Below, piece after piece: positions 1-7,072 of a DNA stretch of 34,025 nt. Numbering within the stretch: the first letter of the stretch is position 1; every line of letters starts with the position of its first letter. Below the pieces are notes generated by a model that was not told the DNA's origin, searched no databases, and saw only the letters and a program-made list of their open reading frames with translations. Source of the DNA: an uncultured Veillonellaceae bacterium (GTDB lineage Bacteria > Bacillota > Negativicutes > Veillonellales > Negativicoccaceae); NCBI GenBank assembly GCA_902488965.1, contig CABTYA010000004.1:1-34025 (forward strand). The letters run 5' to 3'. Made by a program: the position numbers and the translations under genes.

Positions 1-10
1 CGGGTGGCCG

Positions 11-478
11 TTATTTGACGACCATGACCGAAATCGGCGAGCGTCGGACCAGGGCGCTGGCCGTCGTTCCGAAATAGGCGACAATCGGATTGCGGGAGCG
101 GTGCCCGATGACGAGCAGATCGGCGTCGGTCTTGGGGAGAATATCCTGCAAAATCCGTTTCGCGGGATCGCCTTCGGCGCTCAGCAGTCGTACCGACTTG
201 ACACCGCAGCGGACGGCTTCTTCATGGCAGGCGTGCAGATAATTTTTGAGAGCGGCGCGTTTGTCTTTCATGACCCGATGATTGAGCGCCTGATAAATAT
301 TCAAGTCGTCGTATTCCAAGATGCTGGTGATGACGAGGTCGGCGTTTTCGCGCAGCGCGAGACGCACGGCATATTGAAACGCCTTGTAGGCGCTGGGCGA
401 GTTTTCGACCCCGACGAGAATGCAATGAATGTCGTTCGCGGACGCGCGGTCTGTGAGTGATGAATCAGCGGTGATCAT
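11..478 (-). CDS. Universal stress protein (UspA family), 155 aa
   Basis: Single-domain UspA-fold nucleotide-binding stress protein, cytoplasmic. The protein opens with a beta strand (CILVGVENSPSAYKAFQYA) and ends with the typical ATP-binding segment, DLLVIGHRSRNPIVAYFGTT followed by SALVRRSPISVMVV; the G-x2-G-x9-G(S/T) motif of ATP-binding members is present only in modified form. Length is usual for the family. I chose the ATG at 476-478 because an AGGAGGA ribosome binding site lies five bases upstream; a longer open frame to 577 has no such signal and its extra residues do not look like UspA. The gene overlaps the 3' end of the Nramp transporter gene by 14 bases, so the two are probably translationally coupled. 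A role protecting cells during metal or oxidative stress is inference from that coupling. Confidence 0.93.
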   Translation of the reverse strand: MITADSSLTDRASANDIHCILVGVENSPSAYKAFQYAVRLALRENADLVITSILEYDDLNIYQALNHRVMKDKRAALKNYLHACHEEAVRCGVKSVRLLSAEGDPAKRILQDILPKTDADLLVIGHRSRNPIVAYFGTTASALVRRSPISVMVVK

Positions 479-2048
479 GAGAATCCTCCTTGGCCGCGGT
501 TGCGCCGCGGCGAGTGTACAGTTCGATGACGGTCCAGAGCAGCAGCCCCAGTACCGCCGCAATGATTCCGTAGGCAATCCAATCGGCCGTCATGAGCGAG
601 GCGGGCGTGGCGTCGTCGCCGAAAAACGCGCGGATCTGATCCGGCAGGCCGATAAGATTGAGATAGGTCAGCGACAGGACCGACAGCCAGCCGACCGATT
701 GGACGATGATGCCGTTTTTGAAACGCTCGCCCATCTCGCGGGCGCTGCCGGTCAAAATCAACAGCGGAATCATGGAAAACGGCAAGGCAAACGCCAGAAA
801 TACTTGGGAATTGTTCATCAGATTGTTCAGCGCCACGTGTTCGGCAATCGTCCCTTTGCCCTCGGTCATGAGGACGCAGAGCAGGACGGGAATCACCGAA
901 ATCAGCCGCGTGACCAGGCGGCGCATCCACATCGGAATCCGCATGCGGATAAATCCTTCCATGATGATTTGTCCCGTGAGCGTGCCGGTAATTGTCGAGT
1001 TTTGGCCCGAAGCGAGCAGCGCCAGCGCAAAGAGCGTCGAGAGCAGTCCCGAGCGGGCCACGCCGATCAGCGTGTCGTTGCTCAGCATCGAAGGGTCGGA
1101 GAGCGCCTGATACAATCCGAAGAACGACGGGTCTTCGACCACGCCGGTTTTGAATACCGCGACCCCCGTAATCAGGAGCAGCGCATTGACGAAAAACGCC
1201 ATCGTCAGCTGGATATTGGAATCCCACGTGGAAAAGCGGACGGCCTCCGCGACACGGTTTTCGTCGTCATAATTGATTTTGCGCGTTTGGGAAACGGCCG
1301 AATGCAGGTACAGGTTGTGCGGCATGACCGTCGCACCGATGATGCCGAGCGCGCCGAGCAGCGGTGTCTGTCCGCCGATCAGCGGCTGAGTAGAGAATGT
1401 CGCGGTCGTCGGCACAAGACCGCGCACGACTTCGCCCCAGTTCGGGTCGGAGAGGGCGACTTGGTAGATAAAGACGAAGAAGATGACCAAGATCAGACAC
1501 ACGACAATCGCCTCAATTTTGCGAAAACCGACGCGGGTCAACAGCAGCAGCAACAACACGTCAAAGACGGTAATGAATGTCGCGATGACCAGCGGAATAT
1601 CAAACAGCAGGTACAACGCGATCGCCGCCCCGATGACTTCCGCCACATCGGTCGCCATAATGGCAAGTTCCGTTAAAATCCATAAAATGATGCCGAGCGG
1701 CCGACCGGTATGCGCCCGAATTGCTTGCGCCAAATCGTGCCGCGTGACGATGCCGAGCTTGGCGGACATGTACTGCAGCAGCATGGCGATCAGGCTCGAC
1801 AGTAAAATAACGGACAGCAGCAAGTAGCCGAAGTTCTGCCCGCCGGTAATGGAGGTTGACCAGTTACCGGGATCCATATACCCGACCGCGACCAATGCGC
1901 CCGGTCCGGAGTAAGCCATCAGCATACGCCAAAAATTTTTCCCCTCGGGGACCTCGACTGTACTGTTGATTTCTTCGAGTGAGGGCCCGTTGGCATACGT
2001 CAGTAAGCGCTTCTGATGATGCGAAGAAGAGGGTTTGTCAGAATGCAT
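465..2048 (-). CDS. mntH: Nramp-family divalent metal (Mn2+/Fe2+) transporter, 527 aa
   Basis: Proton-coupled importer of Mn2+ or Fe2+ in the inner membrane. Both Nramp signatures are present: the TM1 metal-binding motif DPGN at residues 59-62 (in GYMDPGNWST) and the TM6 motif MPH at 242-244 (in ATVMPHNLYLHS). About eleven to twelve hydrophobic segments follow. The protein is longer than E. coli MntH (about 412 aa), with an N-terminal cytoplasmic extension of about 45 residues and an extended C-terminal region, as in many Firmicutes members. The ATG at 2046-2048 follows GAGGTGAT; an in-frame upstream start at 2102 lies inside the operator and lacks a ribosome binding site. The 3' end overlaps the universal stress protein gene. 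Metal choice between Mn and Fe cannot be decided from sequence, but the upstream operator resembles a manganese regulator (MntR) box. Confidence 0.95.
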   Translation of the reverse strand: MHSDKPSSSHHQKRLLTYANGPSLEEINSTVEVPEGKNFWRMLMAYSGPGALVAVGYMDPGNWSTSITGGQNFGYLLLSVILLSSLIAMLLQYMSAKLGIVTRHDLAQAIRAHTGRPLGIILWILTELAIMATDVAEVIGAAIALYLLFDIPLVIATFITVFDVLLLLLLTRVGFRKIEAIVVCLILVIFFVFIYQVALSDPNWGEVVRGLVPTTATFSTQPLIGGQTPLLGALGIIGATVMPHNLYLHSAVSQTRKINYDDENRVAEAVRFSTWDSNIQLTMAFFVNALLLITGVAVFKTGVVEDPSFFGLYQALSDPSMLSNDTLIGVARSGLLSTLFALALLASGQNSTITGTLTGQIIMEGFIRMRIPMWMRRLVTRLISVIPVLLCVLMTEGKGTIAEHVALNNLMNNSQVFLAFALPFSMIPLLILTGSAREMGERFKNGIIVQSVGWLSVLSLTYLNLIGLPDQIRAFFGDDATPASLMTADWIAYGIIAAVLGLLLWTVIELYTRRGATAAKEDSHDHR

Positions 2049-2083
2049 CCGTATCACCTCGATGCGGAGATCTCTCCGCTTGC

Positions 2084-2119
2084 ATTTGCAAATGAGTATC
2101 ATTTGCTAAGCAAAGTATA
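2084..2119 (-). promoter_or_regulatory. Nested palindromic operator and -10 box of mntH
   Basis: A perfect 19-bp inverted repeat, GCAAATGAGTATCATTTGC (2088-2106, 8+3+8), overlaps a second one, TTTGC-TAA-GCAAA (2102-2114). An additional half site, ATTTGC, lies at 2084-2089. On the minus strand a -10-like TATACT (2119 to 2114) abuts the second palindrome; the -35 (TTTATT, 17 bp upstream) is poor. The placement over the promoter start fits repression by a metalloregulator. The TTTGC/GCAAA arms resemble MntR (DtxR family) boxes, while the 19-bp element also has Fur-box geometry. The regulator itself is not in the window. Confidence 0.6.
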
Positions 2120-2121
2120 CG

Positions 2122-2146
2122 CCTCTTTGGGCGAAAAATAAAGAGG
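2122..2146. repeat. 7-bp inverted repeat in the mntH upstream region
   Basis: CCTCTTT (2122-2128) and AAAGAGG (2140-2146) are exact inverted copies separated by 11 bases. They lie across the expected -35/spacer of the mntH promoter. This may be a second protein-binding site; nothing else supports a function. Confidence 0.3.
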
Positions 2147-2217
2147 AATATTAACAAACCAAAAAATGGACTTTTCTATTTTGAGAATGCATATCACGCG
2201 CGGTGCATCATCGGGGA

Positions 2218-2246
2218 TTGACACGGTGATCGGTATATGCTACAAT
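2218..2246 (+). promoter_or_regulatory. Strong sigma-A promoter of the ECF transporter operon
   Basis: TTGACA (2218-2223), a 17-bp spacer ending in an extended -10 TGC, then TACAAT (2241-2246). This is one base from the consensus in the -10 and perfect in the -35. Transcription should start near 2253, just before the T-box leader, so regulation is expected to be by termination rather than initiation. Confidence 0.88.
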
Positions 2247-2252
2247 GCTGGC

Positions 2253-2546
2253 AATTACAGAGATCATCGAGGAACGGAAAGAGTATCCCCAACACGAAAG
2301 GCCAAAGCGAGTCGGAGCAGGTGAGAGTCCGATGCCGGACGGCGGGGTGAATGGGTCCGTGAGATACGATCCGATCCGCAGTGCGGGGTAGGCGTCGTCG
2401 GTGTCTTTCACCGTTATCAAAAAAGCGCGTATCGCTTCGGCCGTACGTAGAGGAGGGCTCCGTTACGGAGTCAAGCGGGGTGGCACCGCGGAAGATAACC
2501 TTTCGTCCCCATATCGACAGATATGGATACGACGAAGGGATTTTTT
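2253..2546 (+). promoter_or_regulatory. T-box riboswitch, tryptophan specifier (TGG)
   Basis: tRNA-sensing leader RNA controlling the ECF operon by antitermination. Visible parts in order: the AGAGTA loop-E motif at 2280-2285, the distal Stem I loop region GGTGAGAGTCCGAT around 2320-2334, then GTGAA followed by TGG at 2352-2354 in the specifier-loop position. The T-box antiterminator motif GGGGTGGCACCGCG is at 2477-2490, and the terminator follows at 2500-2546. The antiterminator bulge TGGC pairs with a tRNA acceptor end GCCA, i.e. discriminator base G, which is what bacterial tRNA-Trp carries; this independently agrees with the TGG specifier. Low charged tRNA-Trp should therefore switch on the downstream transporter. 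The specifier was assigned by eye from the GAA-NNN context. Confidence 0.9.
2500..2546 (+). terminator. Intrinsic terminator of the T-box leader
   Basis: Outer stem CTTTCGTC (2500-2507) with GACGAAGG (2531-2538), and a stacked inner hairpin CCATATC-gaca-GATATGG (2509-2526), followed by six T (2541-2546). The 5' arm lies directly after the T-box motif, as expected for the mutually exclusive antiterminator. Confidence 0.88.
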
Positions 2547-2579
2547 ATTTGCCGTATCCGAGAAAGAAGGAGGTTTGTC

Positions 2580-4073
2580 ATGAACGAGGAGTTGACACGG
2601 AAACGATTGAATGCGGAGGATGCGGTATTCATACGAGCAAGGGGCGGTGAGTTTCGGTGGTTGACGGTGGCGACGCTGCTGATGGCGATCGGGACGATTT
2701 TGCACATGGTATCGCCGTCATTGGCGGGATTTACGCCGAACTGGATGATTGCGACGTATTGTGTGTCGATTTTGCTGACGCGGCCGACGTACGGACAATG
2801 TCTGGGTATTGGCTTGGTGGCGGCGATGATCGAGGTGTTTACGTCGAAGTCGGGATTCCCGTACGGCAACTTGATCAGTGAGCCGATCGGAGCGCTCACG
2901 GTGGCGCTGTTCGCCCACTATGTACCGATGCGGCGGACGTTTTCTTTCGTGCCGATCGTGGCGGGATTCGTCGCGACGCTGCTCTCGGGCGGCACATTCG
3001 TGTCGATTTTGGTCTATGTAATGGACCTGCCGATTACGGTACTGTTGTACGCGATGCTGCCGGTGGTCGTACTGGTGGCGGCGGTCAATGCGGCGATTAC
3101 ACCGGTTCTCTATTTGCCGGCCCGCAAGCTGTTGTCGATCCAAGGAAACGGGCAACTCTCCGCACGGGAGAACACGGATCATCGCGGTCTGGAGCTGGTG
3201 CCGAGCCGTTCCGGGGCGATCGTGGTGGACGCACTCTCATATCGGTATCCCGATACGGATCACGATGTGTTGCACCATATCGATTTGGCCATCGAAAAAG
3301 GCGAGGCGGTCGTGGTGACAGGTCCTGCAGAAGCGGGCAAGACGACGCTCATGCGGGCGCTCATCGGCGCGATACCGCATTATTACGGCGGCACGCAGCG
3401 GGGGCTGGTGTTCATCGACGGACGGTCGACGACGCAGTACTCGATTGCGCAGACGGCGGAACGTGTCGGGACGATTTTGGCCGATTATGATGCGCAGCTC
3501 GTCACGATGACGGTCGGAGAAGAAATGGCGTTCAGCTTGGAAAATCGCGGACTGACGGCGGAAGAAATCGAGAGCCGCAGTACGGCGGCTTTGGCCAAAG
3601 TCGGCTTGCGGGGAATGGAATACCGCAGCGTGGCGAGCCTGTCGGGCGGCCAACGTCAGCGGCTGGTGATTGCGTCGGTACTGGCGACGGAGCCGGATAT
3701 TCTGGTCTTTGACGAACCGACCAGCGCGTTGGACCCGGACGGGATTCAGTCGTTTTACCAATTGGTCGGCGAGCTCAACCGCCGCGACGGGATTACCGTC
3801 GTCGTGGTCGAACACCGACTGGAGGCGGTACTGCCGTTGGCGGATCGCTTGATCTTGATGAACGAAGGGTCCGTCATGGCGGACGGCACGCCGGAAGAAG
3901 TATTGGAAATCATGTATCGCACGGGCGTTCACGCGGCGGCGGTACCGGAAGTTTATGCGGCGCGGTTGGCATTGGCCGATGCGGGGTTTGCCCGGCCGAC
4001 GTCGCTGCGCGAGGCGGAGGCGGACATCGTCGCCGCGGCGCAGTCACAAGGAAAGGAGGCGATCTCATGCTGA
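2580..4073 (+). CDS. ECF transporter: TrpP-like S component fused to ATPase, 497 aa
   Basis: Predicted substrate-binding membrane subunit plus energizing ATPase of an energy-coupling factor importer, probably for tryptophan. Residues about 20-195 form five or six membrane segments resembling Bacillus TrpP (YhaG): an N-terminal LLMAIGTILHMVSPSLAGF helix and a GLVAAMIEVFTSKSGFPYGN segment. Residues about 215-450 are an ABC ATPase with Walker A GPAEAGKTT (K254), signature LSGGQ (from 354), Walker B VFDEP (D378, E379) and the H-loop in VVEHRLEA. The ATG at 2580 follows AAGGAGG (2567-2573) and lies beyond the T-box terminator. The 3' end overlaps the second ATPase gene by 7 bases. Substrate assignment rests on the TGG T-box and on the S domain; ECF S components are usually separate proteins, so the fusion is notable. 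Confidence 0.87.
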   Translation: MNEELTRKRLNAEDAVFIRARGGEFRWLTVATLLMAIGTILHMVSPSLAGFTPNWMIATYCVSILLTRPTYGQCLGIGLVAAMIEVFTSKSGFPYGNLISEPIGALTVALFAHYVPMRRTFSFVPIVAGFVATLLSGGTFVSILVYVMDLPITVLLYAMLPVVVLVAAVNAAITPVLYLPARKLLSIQGNGQLSARENTDHRGLELVPSRSGAIVVDALSYRYPDTDHDVLHHIDLAIEKGEAVVVTGPAEAGKTTLMRALIGAIPHYYGGTQRGLVFIDGRSTTQYSIAQTAERVGTILADYDAQLVTMTVGEEMAFSLENRGLTAEEIESRSTAALAKVGLRGMEYRSVASLSGGQRQRLVIASVLATEPDILVFDEPTSALDPDGIQSFYQLVGELNRRDGITVVVVEHRLEAVLPLADRLILMNEGSVMADGTPEEVLEIMYRTGVHAAAVPEVYAARLALADAGFARPTSLREAEADIVAAAQSQGKEAISC

Positions 4074-4873
4074 GTATGGAGCATGTGGATTTTGCCTATG
4101 AAGTACGGCAACCGATTTTACGCGATGTCAGTCTGACCATCGCACCGGGCGAGTTCGTCGCCTTTGCGGGACGCAACGGCAGCGGCAAGACGACGGTTAC
4201 GCGCTTGCTCATGGGATTGGAGCAGCCGCGGAAGGGGCGGATCCTCTACGACGGCAAGGACGTGACGGCGGACTCGGCGGGGGAACGCAGCCGCTATATC
4301 GGCTATGTCTTTCAGCAGCCGGAGCGGCAGATGTTCCGCCCGACGGTCAGCGAGGAGGTCGCATTCGGTCCGCGCCTGCAGGGATTGTCCGAGCAGGAGG
4401 TGCAGGCGCGGGTCGAGGAAGCGCTCGAGGCGACACGCCTGACGGCACAGCGCGATACCTATCCTTTGCAGTTGAGCCGCGGCGAAAAGCAACGTGTCGC
4501 GATTGCGTCGGCATTGGCGATGCGGACACGGTTTCTGATTTTGGACGAGCCGACGAGCGGACAGGACGGCGGCGATCGGGATACCCTGCTCGCACTCCTG
4601 ACGCGGCTTAAGGCGTCGGGGATCGGGGTACTCTTTGTGACGCATGATATGGAAATTATTGCCGGCCATTGCGATCGGGTGATCGTGTTGGCGGAGGCGT
4701 CGATCGTCTTTGACGGCACGCCCGAACGGCTCTTTACACAGGAAGAAACACCGGAAGAATGGGGGCTGGCCCGTCCCGCTTCCGTGCGGATCGGATTGCA
4801 ATTGCCGGGGGCGCCGTATTGTCCGCGCATGAGTGATGTAACGGCACGCCTGCTGGCGGGAGGTGCACGATGA
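4067..4873 (+). CDS. ecfA: ECF transporter ATP-binding protein (second A component), 268 aa
   Basis: ABC ATPase that should pair with the ATPase domain of the preceding fusion protein to drive the ECF module. Walker A GRNGSGKTT (G35-K41), Q-loop in YVFQQPERQMF, signature LSRGEKQR, Walker B FLILDEPTSGQDG and H-loop FVTHDMEI are all intact. The signature has Arg in the third position (LSRGE), a variation also common in EcfA proteins. The ATG follows GGAGG; the start overlaps the upstream gene by 7 bases and the TGA stop overlaps the next ATG (ATGA), so all three genes are translationally coupled. Confidence 0.93.
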   Translation: MLSMEHVDFAYEVRQPILRDVSLTIAPGEFVAFAGRNGSGKTTVTRLLMGLEQPRKGRILYDGKDVTADSAGERSRYIGYVFQQPERQMFRPTVSEEVAFGPRLQGLSEQEVQARVEEALEATRLTAQRDTYPLQLSRGEKQRVAIASALAMRTRFLILDEPTSGQDGGDRDTLLALLTRLKASGIGVLFVTHDMEIIAGHCDRVIVLAEASIVFDGTPERLFTQEETPEEWGLARPASVRIGLQLPGAPYCPRMSDVTARLLAGGAR

Positions 4874-5553
4874 ATCGACTGGTACCGTTGACGAAAATTA
4901 TTTTGACATTGGGCGTCTCCGTCGCCGCGATTGTGCTTTCGCAGCCGAGCAGTCTGGCCGCGTTGGTACTCGGAGAATGTCTGGTTCTGTTTGCGACCGG
5001 TGTATTGTGCCGACAGGCACGGGCCGTCGGCGGCTTGTTCCTGTTTGCGATCGCGTTGGGCGCGGTGCAATATCTCGGCGGGGGTTCGGTGGAATCTTCC
5101 TATGTGACCGCACTTCGCATGTTGGCGATGACCGTCGTCTTTTTGATGATGCTGGTGACAACGCGTCTGCAGGATTTGACGGCGTCCTTGGTAACGCAGC
5201 TGCGTATCCCGTATACCTATGCGTTTATGTTCACGGCGGCCTTGCGGTTCGTACCGGACTTCCTGGCGGAAAATCGTGCCGTGTTCGAGGCACAGGAATG
5301 TCGCGGCTTGGTGCTCAAGGGACATTTCTTCCGTCGGCTCAAGATGTACCCTGCGGTGGTACAGCCCTTGGTCCTTCGCTCGCTCGCCCGTTCGGAGACG
5401 ATGGCGCTTTCGCTCGAGTTACGCGGTTTCGGCGGCGGACGGGAGCGATTTTCCGCGTCGGTGACGCCGCAGGCGGCGGATCTCATCGTCATGGGCCTGA
5501 CGGTCGTACTGGCGCTCGTGGCCGTCTATGCACGAACGGTTTGCGCCATGTAG
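4870..5553 (+). CDS. ecfT: ECF transporter transmembrane T component, 227 aa
   Basis: EcfT scaffold that couples the two ATPases to the S component in the inner membrane (CbiQ/EcfT family). Hydrophobic helices cover residues about 8-125 and 205-225. The two characteristic coupling-helix motifs with Arg-Gly are visible: AQECRG (141-146) and SLELRG (181-186). It is slightly short for the family (usually about 250-265 aa) but complete. Because all parts (S-A, A, T) lie in one operon, this looks like a dedicated (group I) ECF transporter rather than a shared module. Confidence 0.92.
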   Translation: MNRLVPLTKIILTLGVSVAAIVLSQPSSLAALVLGECLVLFATGVLCRQARAVGGLFLFAIALGAVQYLGGGSVESSYVTALRMLAMTVVFLMMLVTTRLQDLTASLVTQLRIPYTYAFMFTAALRFVPDFLAENRAVFEAQECRGLVLKGHFFRRLKMYPAVVQPLVLRSLARSETMALSLELRGFGGGRERFSASVTPQAADLIVMGLTVVLALVAVYARTVCAM

Positions 5554-5601
5554 TGAGCGGCCGCGGAAGTCAATGCACTTGCACGCGATGATTTCGGCAC
5601 G

Positions 5602-5631
5602 AAAAAAAAGAGTACTCGGAGGAGTACTCTT
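5602..5631 (-). terminator. Intrinsic terminator of the YadA-like gene
   Basis: Perfect 10-bp stem AAGAGTACTC (5608-5617) / GAGTACTCTT (5622-5631) with a 4-base loop. On the minus strand it is followed by eight T (5609 to 5602), so it terminates the leftward YadA-like gene. On the plus strand the T tract is weak, so the ECF operon may only partly end here. Confidence 0.9.
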
Positions 5632-5639
5632 CGGACGGA

Positions 5640-6680
5640 TTAACGATTCGCGCGAGCGGCCAACATATCAAGTTGTGCTTGCATCTGTGCCATTGCCGCC
5701 TGCATGGAGGCAACTTGATCGCGTAAGTATTCGTTTTCCTGTTGTATGATGGCGATGGAAGAAATCGGACCTGCCTGATAACGAGCCAGCAAAGTATGCT
5801 TATCACCGCCGAAACCAACCTTGACGGTAACGCCGACATTGCCCATGAGCGTGTCGTTACCGTCATAGGCGACACCGGCGTGGAGCATCAAGCCTTCCTG
5901 GGCATAATGTGCGATACCCAGCGCATAACTCTGCTTGCCTTCGTACAGACCGACAGCGCCCATGAATTGGGTCGGTGCGGCCGGATCGAATTGCATCGGA
6001 CGCAACCCTGCCAGTGCCGCATTTAATGCACCGGTCCGCTGTATGTCGTCGCTCAATCCGAGAACTTTTTGCGACAGAGATGCGATATGTGCTTTATTTT
6101 CAGCGATACCTTTCTCATTGACATCGACTTTGGCCAATTTTTTCTGTGCGGCCTGGATTGACTGGCTGTTGGTGCTGATTTTTTGCGTTAAAGCCTGCTC
6201 TTTGTCAGTGATCTCTTGGCGGACTTGGCCCAACTCGGCGGTACGATCCTCTTTGACCTGTACCAGTGCATCTTCCAATGCTTGGGTATCCGCCTTATTG
6301 GCGATCTTGGTATCGAGGGAATCCAATTTTCCTTCGGCTGTGCCGATTCTGTCGAGCGCTTGTTGTGCAGATGTTTCTGCCTGTTGGGCTTTGGCGCTTG
6401 CCTCAGTCAGTTTTGGCTCCATCTCGTCCACTTTGACTTTTACTTCTCTGACGTTGTCCAAAGCGGCGTCAGTAGCCCGATTGGCCTGCTGTGCGCCTTG
6501 GACTGCCGCCTTGGCTTGATCTTCCGCGCGCCGGGCTTGCTCTTGCGCACTTTGGGCGATTTGTTTGGCCTCTTCGGCGACAGCATTGGCATCAGCGGCC
6601 TGGGCCCAGGAGCCGATCATCGACAGACCGATAAGAGCGGCACATACGTTACGTGCAGTTTTGTTGGAATGAAAATTCAT
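5640..6680 (-). CDS. YadA-like trimeric coiled-coil outer membrane protein, 346 aa
   Basis: Probable trimeric surface or envelope protein. An N-terminal signal peptide (ALIGLSMIGSWAQA then ADA) precedes a long Ala/Gln/Glu-rich coiled coil (about residues 30-215). Residues about 216-290 look like a YadA-type beta-barrel anchor as found in Negativicutes, with the motif TGALNAALAGLRPMQFDP, then alternating strands ending TVKVGF. Unusually, the anchor is not C-terminal: about 55 residues follow, beginning HTLLARYQAGPISS and continuing as a coiled coil (IQQENEYLRDQVASMQAAM). Of the two adjacent ATGs the second (6678-6680) has better spacing to GGAGGA. The gene is monocistronic, with its own promoter and terminator. 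Adhesion or cell-envelope tethering are possible roles; sequence does not decide. Confidence 0.82.
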   Translation of the reverse strand: MNFHSNKTARNVCAALIGLSMIGSWAQAADANAVAEEAKQIAQSAQEQARRAEDQAKAAVQGAQQANRATDAALDNVREVKVKVDEMEPKLTEASAKAQQAETSAQQALDRIGTAEGKLDSLDTKIANKADTQALEDALVQVKEDRTAELGQVRQEITDKEQALTQKISTNSQSIQAAQKKLAKVDVNEKGIAENKAHIASLSQKVLGLSDDIQRTGALNAALAGLRPMQFDPAAPTQFMGAVGLYEGKQSYALGIAHYAQEGLMLHAGVAYDGNDTLMGNVGVTVKVGFGGDKHTLLARYQAGPISSIAIIQQENEYLRDQVASMQAAMAQMQAQLDMLAARANR

Positions 6681-6703
6681 CATATCCTCCCGTCATAATA
6701 AAC

Positions 6704-6743
6704 ATTACCATAATGACACCAAGTCATTTTTCAGTATGGTAAT
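6704..6743. repeat. Inverted repeat over the start site of the YadA-like gene
   Basis: ATTACCATA (6704-6712) and TATGGTAAT (6735-6743) are exact 9-bp inverted copies; inside them ATGAC (6713-6717) pairs with GTCAT (6723-6727). The element begins at the -10 box and covers the expected start site, so it could be an operator or a 5' UTR stem that affects stability. Confidence 0.5.
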
Positions 6744-6771
6744 TATACCAAAATGAATAATATATAGTCAA
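6742..6771 (-). promoter_or_regulatory. Promoter of the YadA-like gene
   Basis: Minus-strand TTGACT (6771 to 6766), 18-bp spacer, TATAAT (6747 to 6742). Transcription would begin near 6735. Confidence 0.8.
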
Positions 6772-7009
6772 TCGATAATCTGATTATTTTTTATTATATT
6801 TCATTTCAAATGTGGAATATTGTAAGAGGATAATATAAAACTATCTTTCATATAGTTGTGAATAAATCTCATAAAAAGACATGACGGCGAGATATGTAAG
6901 GTGTATGATCGTGAGTCGAACCATAGACGAATGAAGACCGCCGTATCGACCGATCATGCCGCCGATTCGGCGTGCGAGTGTCGGGATATTGCGTATTCGA
7001 TCGGTTATC

Positions 7010-7038
7010 TTGCGTTTGCTGATGATATTCGTTATAAT
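7010..7038 (+). promoter_or_regulatory. Promoter of the aminotransferase operon
   Basis: TTGCGT (7010-7015), 17-bp spacer, consensus TATAAT (7033-7038). The leader to the ATG at 7073 is only about 30 bases, so no riboswitch is expected. Confidence 0.78.
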
Positions 7039-7072
7039 AGATAAAATTTTAATTTTTTAGAGGAGGGGCGTT

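Larger units (their letters stand above)
6684..7072. other. Divergent intergenic region
   Basis: About 390 bases with no supportable gene. The left part (to about 6870) is strongly A/T-rich and holds the leftward promoter and its inverted repeat. The right part is G+C-richer and contains CGCCGATTCGGCG (6960-6972) inside a wider inverted pair ACCGATC (6949-6955) / GATCGGT (6999-7005), immediately upstream of the rightward promoter. Confidence 0.6.

Noticed and set aside
429..1676. Long open frame on the plus strand opposite mntH
   Set aside because: Arg/Gln/His-rich, no recognisable domain, no ribosome binding site; it is the antisense shadow of a clear Nramp gene.
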